Part shown: piece by piece, positions 26,382-34,503 of the stretch
How the letters are laid out: each line of letters opens with the position of its first letter
How positions within the stretch are numbered: position 1 is the first letter of the stretch
DNA from: an uncultured Clostridia bacterium
GTDB taxonomy: Bacteria; Bacillota; Clostridia; UMGS1810
Assembly (NCBI GenBank): GCA_934481345.1
Contig: CAKSPF010000005.1
Span: 1 to 64,000, forward strand
Length of the DNA: 64,000 bases
Reading direction: 5' to 3'
Position numbers and translations under genes: made by a program
Notes under the pieces: model-generated
What the model saw: the letters and a program-made list of their open reading frames with translations, nothing else
Databases searched by the model: none
Told to the model about the DNA's origin: nothing

Positions 26382-27455
26382 TTGAAAAAGATAATATCAG
26401 TTGTTTTGCTTATCTGTATTGCATTTTCGGGAGTAGCTGTATTCGCTGAAGATGAGGCGGTTGCGGCGGAGAGCATAAAGGTAAGCGTGAAAAGCAGCAT
26501 AATGAAAATAGGCGAGACGCAAAAGATTATTGTTAATATAACACCTGCTAATGCCGATAATGTGTCACTTGAATACATTTCGGATGGTCCCGATGTGGTT
26601 ACGGCGGCAATAGGCACTGTTATTGCAAAATCCGAGGGTACGGCTAAAATAACCGTAAAAATTGCAGATACCGAAATTGAGGACTCTGTTCTGATTACGG
26701 TGGGAAAGAGCACATCGGATTTTCCGTCGGATGATAAGGGCAAAATCCTTGTTTCAAAGATTACACCTCAGAATAAAACTTTGTATATCGAGAGATACGA
26801 TACAGAGAAAATCAGATGCAGTGTATATCCGAGCGACGCAAGCAATAAAGAGCTTATATATGAAAGCGCAAATACAAGCATTGCAACGGTTGATGAGAGC
26901 GGCTATATTTACGGCAGACGAAAAGGAAATACAACGGTAAAGATTTTCTCTGCCGACGGCGGTACCGAGGCTTCGGTTCGCGTCTATGTTTCAGACGGTG
27001 ATGAGGATGACGATTACGAATATGACGCACGGATTAAGAACATCTACATAACGCAGGATGAGAAAATAGTGAAGGACAGTCTTGAAATTATGGAAAAGTC
27101 GTCGCTTCAATTGTCCGTGAAGGTATCGCCCAAAACAGCGAATACCGATGTGAAGTGGAGAAGTTCAAATAAGAAAATTGCGTCCGTTGACGAATTAGGA
27201 AATGTAACCGCACACAAAGTCGGCAAATGCACAATAACCGCAATTTCAACAAGCGATTCTTCAAAAAAGGACAGTGTTACTGTTGTTGTAACGGAGTATG
27301 TAAAATACCCCGACTCAATCACTGTTGTACCCGAGAGAAACGCTGTTTTTCAAACGGAAAACAAAGTGCGTTTTAATGCGGATATATCGCCGGACGATAC
27401 AACAGAAAGAGATGTTATCTGGCGTGTGTCGAAAGCGGCACTTTGGACATTATGA
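26382..27455 (+). CDS. Secreted BIG_2 (Ig-like) repeat protein, frameshifted and truncated at its end
   Basis: TTG start, signal peptide (KKIISVVLLICIAFSGVAVFA) and at least three BIG_2-type Ig-like domains (VTAAIGTVIAKSEGTAKIT, SIATVDESGYIYG, KIASVDELGNVTAHKVGKC). The last domain begins DVIWRVS but the frame then ends WTL-stop at 27455. Reading the next frame from about 27434 continues it plausibly as GTLDIMMAAKPVKESTC up to 27488, where the recombinase element begins. The gene therefore has lost its 3' part at the element junction and carries a frameshift just before. The original may have had more repeats or a surface anchor. Confidence 0.72.
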   Translation: MKKIISVVLLICIAFSGVAVFAEDEAVAAESIKVSVKSSIMKIGETQKIIVNITPANADNVSLEYISDGPDVVTAAIGTVIAKSEGTAKITVKIADTEIEDSVLITVGKSTSDFPSDDKGKILVSKITPQNKTLYIERYDTEKIRCSVYPSDASNKELIYESANTSIATVDESGYIYGRRKGNTTVKIFSADGGTEASVRVYVSDGDEDDDYEYDARIKNIYITQDEKIVKDSLEIMEKSSLQLSVKVSPKTANTDVKWRSSNKKIASVDELGNVTAHKVGKCTITAISTSDSSKKDSVTVVVTEYVKYPDSITVVPERNAVFQTENKVRFNADISPDDTTERDVIWRVSKAALWTL

Positions 27456-27580
27456 TGGCTGCCAAACCTGTAAAAGAAAGCACATGTGTATAGAGTTTTA
27501 TTTGTAATAAATTATGAATATATTGAAATATAAACATTAAACAATGCATCATTAATGAGTATATTAGCGGAGGGATATAA

Positions 27581-27775
27581 ATGGAAAATCAGCATTTATA
27601 CAAACGTGATGATACAGAAATATTAGTAGAACGACATTTTTCAGATTTAGGTTTCTATTCAGATATCATTAAAGAATGTTTACTTGAAAGTGTACAAAAC
27701 GTTGCAAGAAATCAAGAAATATGTTATAATCCTTGTAGCAATGCATCTGTTGCATCAAACAAGGAGGATAGATAA
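27581..27775 (+). CDS. Small element-borne protein, translationally coupled to the recombinase
   Basis: 64 residues behind GGAGGG, acidic, no family recognised; a short helical segment FYSDIIKECLLESVQNVA is the main feature. Its TAA overlaps the recombinase ATG by one base (shared A at 27775), so the two are coupled. The context suggests an accessory factor such as a directionality or regulatory protein, but no domain supports this. Confidence 0.55.
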   Translation: MENQHLYKRDDTEILVERHFSDLGFYSDIIKECLLESVQNVARNQEICYNPCSNASVASNKEDR

Positions 27776-29406
27776 TGAAAACGCAACAGTTGCTTTATAT
27801 AGCAGGAACATATATGCGTCTATCAAAAGATGACGAAGGCATATGTGAAAGTTCAAGTATTTCGACTCAACGTGATATTTTGAATGAGTACGCACAGAAA
27901 CACGAAATAATTGTGAAAAGAGAGTATGTTGACGACGGATACTCCGGTACGAACTATGATCGACCCGGATTTAAAAGAATGATTCACGATATTGAGTGTG
28001 GATATATAAATTGTATTCTCACTAAAGATTTATCAAGATTGGGCAGAAACAGTGCAAAGACTTCGGAATTGTTGGATGAATATTTCCCGAAAATGAATGT
28101 GAGATATATTGCGGTAATTGAGGGTTATGACAACCTTAATCTTACGAATGGCAATGCAATTGCCGCCCCGTTTATGCTTTTGATGAATGAGATGTACGCA
28201 AGAGATATAAGCAGCAAAATACGCACTTCATTTCAGGCAAAAATGGAGAAGGGCGAATACATTGGCAGCTTTGCACCATATGGTTACAAAAAAGATATAG
28301 AGCACGGCAATAAAAATCATTTGTTAATTGACTATCAAGTTGCACCCATTGTTCAAAAAATATTTAGTATGGCCGAAAATGGCGACACACCTAAACAAAT
28401 ATCACAATGGCTAAATGATAATAATGTTGCAACTCCGGCAATTTACAGGTGCCAAACAAGACCGTACTTAAACATTGACAATTATACCAAAAGAAAAGAA
28501 TGGACATCTTCAATGATCTGTAAGATGCTGCGAAACAAAGTATATCTGGGCTGCACCCAACAAGGAAAAACTTCTAAAGTTTCCTTTAAAAGCAAAGACA
28601 TTATCACAAGGGACGAAAAAGAATGGATCACTGTTATGCATACGCACGAGCCTATAATATCGCAAGAAACATATGACAATGTACGAAGAAGAAGTGTCGC
28701 ACGCAGAAATTTGCCAACAAAAGGATTTACAAATGTTTTTTCTGGAATTGCGAAGTGTGCAGATTGCGGAAAAAATATGACGACTGCACCGACCAGGAAA
28801 AAGAACTCAACATACAATTTAGCCTGTGGTGGATATAAATCTTATGGAGCAAAGGAATGCAGTAATCATTTTATTGAGTATGACCTATTGTATGATGTTG
28901 TACTAAAAGAGATACGTTCTTTAATATGTCTCACGGATGAAGAAAAACGGAATATGATCCTTCAAGTTCAGAAAGCAAAAAGAAATATTTCGGATAATTC
29001 ACGAGTGGAAAATGAAATAAAAAAAATTAGAGAACGAATGACAAAAATTATTGCTTTATCTAAAAAACTATATGAAGATTTTTATGCAGAACAGATTTCG
29101 GAAATTATGTATAATAATTTATCTCAAGAATACGAGTCGGAATATATTGTTCTAAAAAAAGAGTTAAATGCTTTATCAACATATACGGAGGCTGATTTAT
29201 CAAAAGAGAAGAATTTTGAAACTTTTTTTGCACTCTTGGAAAATATTGTATATGTGAGCGAATTAACACCAAATCTTCTGAAAAAACTAATTGATAAAAT
29301 CGAAATAGGGCAGGGGTATTATTTAAAAAAATCAGACGGAAAGTCAGTAAAGCACCAAAACATAAAAATATATTACAAGTTTGTGGGAGAAATAAAAACA
29401 TCTTAA
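27775..29406 (+). CDS. Large serine recombinase
   Basis: 543 residues. The N-terminal resolvase domain holds the nucleophile serine in YMRLSKDDEG near residue 17, the motif YVDDGYSGTNYDRPGF near 50 and LTKDLSRLGRN near 82. The recombinase domain follows, then a zinc ribbon (CADCGKN near 330) and a coiled coil near 410-470. It catalyses site-specific integration, excision or inversion. It nearly fills the element and stops 5 bases before the right inverted end. Confidence 0.93.
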   Translation: MKTQQLLYIAGTYMRLSKDDEGICESSSISTQRDILNEYAQKHEIIVKREYVDDGYSGTNYDRPGFKRMIHDIECGYINCILTKDLSRLGRNSAKTSELLDEYFPKMNVRYIAVIEGYDNLNLTNGNAIAAPFMLLMNEMYARDISSKIRTSFQAKMEKGEYIGSFAPYGYKKDIEHGNKNHLLIDYQVAPIVQKIFSMAENGDTPKQISQWLNDNNVATPAIYRCQTRPYLNIDNYTKRKEWTSSMICKMLRNKVYLGCTQQGKTSKVSFKSKDIITRDEKEWITVMHTHEPIISQETYDNVRRRSVARRNLPTKGFTNVFSGIAKCADCGKNMTTAPTRKKNSTYNLACGGYKSYGAKECSNHFIEYDLLYDVVLKEIRSLICLTDEEKRNMILQVQKAKRNISDNSRVENEIKKIRERMTKIIALSKKLYEDFYAEQISEIMYNNLSQEYESEYIVLKKELNALSTYTEADLSKEKNFETFFALLENIVYVSELTPNLLKKLIDKIEIGQGYYLKKSDGKSVKHQNIKIYYKFVGEIKTS

Positions 29407-30721
29407 ATTTCTCTTTACACATGGTAAGCGCCTGTTTGCCGCAGGCGCAGCACTTTTTAAACGGTTTGTCAAGGTTATATGCAATTCTCGGCAAATATCC
29501 GGCATCCTCCAGTATTGTAAAAAGCGGAAAAAATATTGCCATCGGAGGAAGCATTACAGCCACAACCCATGCAAGAACCCGATACATTCCGAGAACCAGG
29601 ACTCCGTGCAGCCATTTTGGGGCATTCAACTGCAAAAACAATTCCGTGAGTTTATCCTGAATTGCAAACAGAAATTTTGACAGGAGCGCCGAGGGATAAT
29701 TTGCTCCGATTATAGTAATCCAGAATACGAGTGCAAGCATGGCAATCATTGCGGGGTAACCTACAATCCTGCTTGTAAGAAGCTTGTCGGCTTTTCTGTC
29801 AAAATTGCTGTATTTTTCGTGCTTGTATCTTACTGCCGAGCCGGCGATTTCCTCGGCGGCAGTTACAATGGAAGAAACGACCTCATCTTTGAATTTTACG
29901 GAATCGATTTCTTTGATTCTCAGATAATTCTGCGCGGCATTAACTGCGTCCTGAATTTCCGGACATTCCAGAAATTCACTTCCCAGATACAAATCTAATT
30001 CGTTTGTAAGAGATTCGTCATTTTCAATGAGTTTAAGGCTAAGCCATCTTGTATTTATATTTTTGTCAAGTTTTTCTATGACGGTGTCCTCTACCATAGA
30101 AATTGCTTTTTCGATTTCGGCAGAGTATGTGACTTTGTACGGTTGACTCACCTTTGGAAGCAAAACGGCATTATCAAGAGCTGCCAAAAGATTATCAAGC
30201 GTTTTCTTCTTTCTGGCTATTGTGCTTACTACAGGCACTTGAAGTTTTTCGGCAAGAATATTAAGATTTATTTTGATATTTTTCCTTTTTGCTTCATCCA
30301 TCAGATTTACGCATACGATTACATTAGAGGATATTTCCAACGTCTGAAGCACAAGATTCAGATTTCTTTCAAGGCATGTCGCGTCGCATACTACTACCAC
30401 TGCGTCGGGCTGTCCGAAGCAGATAAAATTACGCGCAACTTCTTCTTCTGCAGAGTGCGCCATGAGTGAGTATGTTCCGGGTATATCGACCATTACATAC
30501 GAACACTTTTCTGTGGAGCAGAAGCCCTGTGCATTTGTTACGGTTTTTCCGGGCCAGTTTCCTGTATGCTGATTAAGCCCGGTAAGGGCATTGAAAACTG
30601 TACTTTTGCCTACATTCGGATTTCCTGCAAGCGCTACAACTTTGTCATCGGGGGATTGTTTTTTGATAATCAGTCCGTTGTCTACGGCATTTGTGCCGAG
30701 TGAACTATTTGTTAACCCCAA
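29105..30721 (-). CDS. feoB: Ferrous iron transporter B, truncated by the recombinase element
   Basis: The native part runs from 30721 to about 29416: G1 motif GNPNVGKST near residue 31, DIPGTYSL near 77 and NLMDEA near 138 form the cytoplasmic G-protein domain, and membrane segments follow from about 310. The frame then leaves the FeoB sequence at KQALTMC and reads about 100 unrelated residues antisense to the recombinase. Intact FeoB has about 700 residues; the second half of the permease with the Gate motifs is missing, so iron transport is probably lost. Overlaps feoA by 17 bases. Confidence 0.85.
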   Translation of the reverse strand: MGLTNSSLGTNAVDNGLIIKKQSPDDKVVALAGNPNVGKSTVFNALTGLNQHTGNWPGKTVTNAQGFCSTEKCSYVMVDIPGTYSLMAHSAEEEVARNFICFGQPDAVVVVCDATCLERNLNLVLQTLEISSNVIVCVNLMDEAKRKNIKINLNILAEKLQVPVVSTIARKKKTLDNLLAALDNAVLLPKVSQPYKVTYSAEIEKAISMVEDTVIEKLDKNINTRWLSLKLIENDESLTNELDLYLGSEFLECPEIQDAVNAAQNYLRIKEIDSVKFKDEVVSSIVTAAEEIAGSAVRYKHEKYSNFDRKADKLLTSRIVGYPAMIAMLALVFWITIIGANYPSALLSKFLFAIQDKLTELFLQLNAPKWLHGVLVLGMYRVLAWVVAVMLPPMAIFFPLFTILEDAGYLPRIAYNLDKPFKKCCACGKQALTMCKEKFKMFLFLPQTCNIFLCFGALLTFRLIFLNNTPALFRFYQLVFSEDLVLIRSHIQYFPRVQKKFQNSSLLINQPPYMLIKHLTLFLEQYIPTRILEINYYT

Positions 30722-30971
30722 GCTTATGACCTCCTTGTATATTTTTTATAATAATATCGCGGCAGTCTTCGGAACGTATGGCGATAACTGCGCCGCGTAT
30801 AAGATATGCGGACGGATCGCCGCCGGGACTTGTGCCGACACACTCAACGCTGGTATTTTCTATCAGGCCTATATCGAGCAAACGCCTTCTCATATTGTCT
30901 TTTGAGCACAATTGTGCTACAGTTGCGCTTTGCCCCGGCTTTATATCACATAAAGAATATTGTGTATTCAT
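30705..30971 (-). CDS. feoA: FeoA, small partner of the ferrous iron transporter
   Basis: About 88 residues, SH3-like fold. LCDIKPGQSATVAQL, RRRLLDIGLIENTSVECVG and RGAVIAIRSEDCRDI are characteristic. FeoA supports FeoB activity at the membrane. Start ATG 30971 is preferred, with AAAGGA before it. The pair is preceded by an AT-rich region with a TATAAT (complement of 31005-31010) but no good -35. Intact although its partner is broken. Confidence 0.85.
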   Translation of the reverse strand: MNTQYSLCDIKPGQSATVAQLCSKDNMRRRLLDIGLIENTSVECVGTSPGGDPSAYLIRGAVIAIRSEDCRDIIIKNIQGGHKLGVNK

Positions 30972-31077
30972 GGTACATATTCCTTTCAAATCAATTTGGT
31001 ATATATTATATATTTAAAGAGTAGTCTTGTTTATTTACAATATATGATAGGGCAAGTTTTAGTGTGAGAAAAGTTTG

Positions 31078-31109
31078 CAAAACAAAAAGTGCAGCAATTG
31101 CTGCACTTT
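31078..31109 (-). terminator. Intrinsic terminator of the murT-gatD operon
   Basis: Perfect 24-bp palindrome AAAGTGCAGCAATTGCTGCACTTT (31086-31109 as two 12-base arms); reading on the minus strand it is followed by TTGTTTTG. It lies 6 bases after the gatD stop. Confidence 0.75.
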
Positions 31110-31115
31110 GAAAAA

Positions 31116-31832
31116 TTATTTCAGAAATCTGTTTAAAACATAATTATGAGCAAGTTCTTCAATATCATCATCAATAGGGGAAAGAACGGCATCCGGATAT
31201 TTCTTTTGTACGGAGCAGCTCAGAATATAATCTGCAAGCTTTGGGTTTTTCGGAAGCAGCGGACCGTGAAGATATGTTGCGATAACGTTTTTGTACACGA
31301 CACCTTCGGCACCGTCTTTTTCATTGTTTCCGAATCCGTAAAGCACTTTGCCGAGAGGCGTGTGGTTGCCGATATAAGTCCGCCCACCGTGATTTTCAAA
31401 TCCGACTATTGTATCATTTATGAGATTGCTCTCAAGAATAATGTTGCCTATAAGTCTGCCTTTTTCCTGCTCTGTATAAATGTCAAGCAGACCGATGCCT
31501 TCGATAGTTTCGTCGTTAAGCTTATAGTATTTTCCCAAAAGCTGATAACCGCCGCATACGGCGACGATAACACCGCCGCTTTCGGCATAAGATATTATCT
31601 TATCTTTAAGTTCACAAAGCCGTCTGCATACAAGCAGCTGTTCGCGGTCGGAGCCGCCGCCTATAAATATTATGTCGGCATTTGCAAAATCTATTTCGTC
31701 ACTCAGTTCATATTCTGTTACATGTGCGGTGATTCCGCGTTTTTCAAGACGCCTTTTCAATGTTATGATATTTCCTCGGTCGCCGTAGAGGTTCAAAAGA
31801 TCGGGATACAAATGTGCAATTGTTATTTCCAT
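31116..31832 (-). CDS. gatD: Lipid II isoglutaminyl synthase, glutaminase subunit
   Basis: About 238 residues of the CobB/CobQ-like class I amidotransferase type. Nucleophile cysteine in VIVAVCGGYQLLG near residue 94 and histidine in ATYLHGPLLPKNP near 190. GatD releases ammonia from glutamine and passes it to MurT, which amidates the D-glutamate of lipid II. Start ATG 31832 follows GGAGGACAA; the longer frame upstream lies inside murT. Directly downstream of murT. Confidence 0.9.
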   Translation of the reverse strand: MEITIAHLYPDLLNLYGDRGNIITLKRRLEKRGITAHVTEYELSDEIDFANADIIFIGGGSDREQLLVCRRLCELKDKIISYAESGGVIVAVCGGYQLLGKYYKLNDETIEGIGLLDIYTEQEKGRLIGNIILESNLINDTIVGFENHGGRTYIGNHTPLGKVLYGFGNNEKDGAEGVVYKNVIATYLHGPLLPKNPKLADYILSCSVQKKYPDAVLSPIDDDIEELAHNYVLNRFLK

Positions 31833-31833
31833 T

Positions 31834-33174
31834 TTATTTGTCCTCCAAAGCTTTAAGATTATTTTGTGTATCAAAAAGGGCGGTGTAATTAATCAGAACA
31901 TATACAATTTCGCCGCTTCCCTCCGTGATTTTCTGCAGGGTTTCACGGGTGTTATCATTTATGCCGATATTCTCAAAGCCTGCATATTTAAGTCGGAGTG
32001 CCATATCGTATTTGCGTATTCCGGATGCAGTCAGCGAAGAAAGATTTTCTCCTGCGAGCTTTTCATAATCGACATCCCATATCCAGGAAACATCTCTTCC
32101 GTCCTGTGCGTTGTCGTTCAAAACAATCATTACATCTTTTTTGTGAGTATCGCTGCATAAAGCGGAAATTGCCTGATTAAATCCGGCAGGATTTTTTGAA
32201 AGGTTAAGTATAACGGTTTTTCCGTTGATTTTAAATGGCTCCATTCTTCCGATTTGCGGTTTGTAGCTGTCAAACACCGCTTTTGCGTTTTCTGTCGGAC
32301 ATTCGAGAGAATCATATGCGGCAAACGAAGCAAGAATATTATATATGTTGTAAAAGCCGCGGTAATTAACATTAAACTTCATTTCTTTATTTCTGAATTT
32401 TAAATCGAAAGAAATACCGTCGGTAAGATCTACGTTTACAGCGTTGTAGTCCGGAACCGGGCGCTTGAATCCGCAGTGTGGGCAACTGTAATCGCCGAGC
32501 TGGCTGTAATGATAGTAATTATATTGCAGCTCATGCCCGCAGTTAAGGCAAAACCTGCCTTCTTTGGTTTCGTGAACATTGAGGTTCAAATTCTGGCTTA
32601 CACCGTAGTACAGGCATTTTCTGTTTTTGCCGAACTGAGTGCACAGCGGATCGTCGGCATTTAAAATAAGCTGAACATCAGGCAGCTTGTCAAGAGCTTC
32701 GTTTAATAATTTTATAGTAATATCAATTTCGCCGTATCTGTCGAGCTGGTCGCGGAAAAGGTTTGTTATAACAATTTTGTTTGGTGTAACGTGCTTTATG
32801 ATATGTCTCAGACTTGCTTCATCACATTCGATTGCCGCATAATCCGCGTCAAGCTTCCCGAAAATATTTGCTTTGCTTATAAAAGCGCATGCAACTCCCG
32901 GGAGCATGTTTGCTCCGACCTTGTTGCAGACTACTTTGTTGTCTGCGGATTCCAAAAGTGAGCAAAGCAGATTGTTTGTAGTGGTTTTTCCGTTTGTTCC
33001 GCAAACCATAACAGTTTCGTTTTTTACCTGGGCGGCAATGTATTTAAGAACATTCGGCGCTATTTTAAGCGCTATGCTGCCTGGTGTGGAGGAACCTTTT
33101 TTTCCGGCGAGCCGTCCGATTACTATAAGCATTTTACATACGATAACCGAAATTATAATTTTTAATTTATTCAT
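31834..33174 (-). CDS. murT: Lipid II isoglutaminyl synthase, ATP-dependent subunit
   Basis: About 446 residues. Mur ligase-type P-loop VCGTNGKTTTNNLL near residue 50; two zinc-ribbon cysteine pairs CLNCG and CPHCG near 210-235 typical of MurT; C-terminal DUF1727 domain with the catalytic region DVSWIWDVD near 355. Works with GatD to convert D-glutamate to D-isoglutamine in peptidoglycan. Start ATG 33174 has GGAGA at 5 bases; the upstream in-frame extension has none. Confidence 0.92.
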   Translation of the reverse strand: MNKLKIIISVIVCKMLIVIGRLAGKKGSSTPGSIALKIAPNVLKYIAAQVKNETVMVCGTNGKTTTNNLLCSLLESADNKVVCNKVGANMLPGVACAFISKANIFGKLDADYAAIECDEASLRHIIKHVTPNKIVITNLFRDQLDRYGEIDITIKLLNEALDKLPDVQLILNADDPLCTQFGKNRKCLYYGVSQNLNLNVHETKEGRFCLNCGHELQYNYYHYSQLGDYSCPHCGFKRPVPDYNAVNVDLTDGISFDLKFRNKEMKFNVNYRGFYNIYNILASFAAYDSLECPTENAKAVFDSYKPQIGRMEPFKINGKTVILNLSKNPAGFNQAISALCSDTHKKDVMIVLNDNAQDGRDVSWIWDVDYEKLAGENLSSLTASGIRKYDMALRLKYAGFENIGINDNTRETLQKITEGSGEIVYVLINYTALFDTQNNLKALEDK

Positions 33175-33246
33175 AAAATCTCCGTTCTGACGAAAGTACA
33201 GTGCAAAAAACTGATTTATTACTTTCGGACTGTGTATAAATTTTTT

Positions 33247-33327
33247 AAAAAGGGGATACAATTATTTTGTAAGCTTGTTTTGGCTTACTCCCCCTTTTTA
33301 ATGCCGCAGTAATTGCCTTACTGCGGC
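33247..33327. terminator. Two adjacent hairpins between EIIC and murT genes
   Basis: GCCGCAGTAA (33303-33312) pairs perfectly with TTACTGCGGC (33318-33327). Next to it AAAAAGGGG (33247-33255) pairs with CCCCTTTTT (33291-33299), with an inner GTAAGC/GCTTAC stem. Neither has a classical T-tract outside the stem, but together they probably end EIIC transcription. Confidence 0.45.
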
Positions 33328-33341
33328 TCTCTGTTTTGTAA

Positions 33342-34361
33342 TTATATATTCAGTTTCAAATCTTCGTTTTTTATCCAGCCGAGCTTTTTAAACGGTTTGG
33401 CAATAATCCATGTCAGAACTGCCGGAAGAATGATGCAGACTGTCAGTGTTACAAGCACATCATTTACATCGGTTCCTTTAGCACTCAGAACGCCTATCGG
33501 CCCGACCATACCGCATGTGCCCATTCCCGAAGCAATGGCAACCGGATTTTCCATTTTAAACACAAAAGCGGCAAGAGCACCGGTTATGGCAGATGTGATA
33601 ATCGGCGGAATCCAAATAATCGGTTTTTTTACTATATTGCCCATTTGCAGCATGCTTGTTCCGAGTCCCTGAGAAATCAGACCGCCCCATTTGTTTGCCG
33701 AAAAACTCATTACCGCAAAGCCTATCATTTGTGCGCAGCATCCCGCGGTTGCCGCACCTCCGGCAAGCCCTGTAAGACCGAGAGCTGCACAGATTGCGGC
33801 GGAACTTATCGGAAGAGTTAGGCAGATTCCTACAACCACCGAAACCAAAGCACCCATAAATATCGGACGCATCTCGGTAAACATCATAATGATATTGCCG
33901 AAATAAGTCATGATTTTTGAAATCCCCGGGCCTACGAGAAGCGCCACGGCAACGCCGGCTGCGATTGTAACTGTCGGTGTTACTATGATGTCAACTTTTG
34001 TTTCTTTATATACAAGCTTTCCCAATTCGGACGCTATGACAACGGCAATATATGTACCGAGCGGGCCGCCGGCTGCATTTGCCGCACATCCTACGGTGCA
34101 AAGAGAAAACAATACAAGTCCCTTGCTGTCGAGCGCGGCTCCGATTGCAACTGCCATTGCAGCTCCCTGGGCAAGCTGACAATACTTCTGCATTTCTTTG
34201 AAAAATTCGGAGACAGGCTTATAGCTTATGTAATCTGAAATTGTGCCGAATATAGTTCCGATGAGAAGTGAAGCGAAAAGACCGAGAGCCATGGCGCTTA
34301 AAGCGTCTATAAAATATCTTTTCGGAGAAATAATAATACCTTTCTTTTTAAGAAAACTCAT
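33342..34361 (-). CDS. PTS-type sugar transporter EIIC (PF13303-like)
   Basis: 339 residues, about nine to ten membrane segments and long glycine/alanine-rich stretches such as GLTGLAGGAATAGCCAQMIG. The opening KRYFIDALSAMALGLFASLLIG and the block NPVAIASGMGTCGMVGPIG match the PTS_EIIC_2 family. No EIIA or EIIB gene is adjacent, so the substrate and phosphotransfer partner are unknown; many members are orphan. ATG follows GAGGTGA. Confidence 0.82.
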   Translation of the reverse strand: MSFLKKKGIIISPKRYFIDALSAMALGLFASLLIGTIFGTISDYISYKPVSEFFKEMQKYCQLAQGAAMAVAIGAALDSKGLVLFSLCTVGCAANAAGGPLGTYIAVVIASELGKLVYKETKVDIIVTPTVTIAAGVAVALLVGPGISKIMTYFGNIIMMFTEMRPIFMGALVSVVVGICLTLPISSAAICAALGLTGLAGGAATAGCCAQMIGFAVMSFSANKWGGLISQGLGTSMLQMGNIVKKPIIWIPPIITSAITGALAAFVFKMENPVAIASGMGTCGMVGPIGVLSAKGTDVNDVLVTLTVCIILPAVLTWIIAKPFKKLGWIKNEDLKLNI

Positions 34362-34503
34362 TTTGTCACCTCGTAAGTAATTTTAAATAAGTATATAACA
34401 AAAACTTTTTATTTTCAATAGTAACATGTTCTTTTTGTAAAAATAATACATATTATATATACATGCCGAGCGTATTTATGTCTGTAGTACGGAGGGATTT
34501 GAT

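Larger units (their letters stand above)
27483..29423 (+). mobile_element. Minimal serine-recombinase element with inverted ends
   Basis: A 1.94-kb unit with one small ORF and a large serine recombinase. The ends carry CATGTGTATAGAG (27483-27495) and, in inverted orientation, CATGTGTAAAGAG (complement of 29411-29423), 12 of 13 bases identical. The left end breaks the BIG_2 gene and the right end breaks feoB exactly at the codons for ALTMC. The inverted ends fit two half-sites of a partly palindromic attP. Because the two flanks belong to different genes, a plain insertion does not explain the locus. Confidence 0.6.

Noticed and set aside
29105..29415. C-terminal extension of the FeoB frame
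   Set aside because: These codons are antisense to the recombinase and share no FeoB features; they are a chance continuation after truncation.
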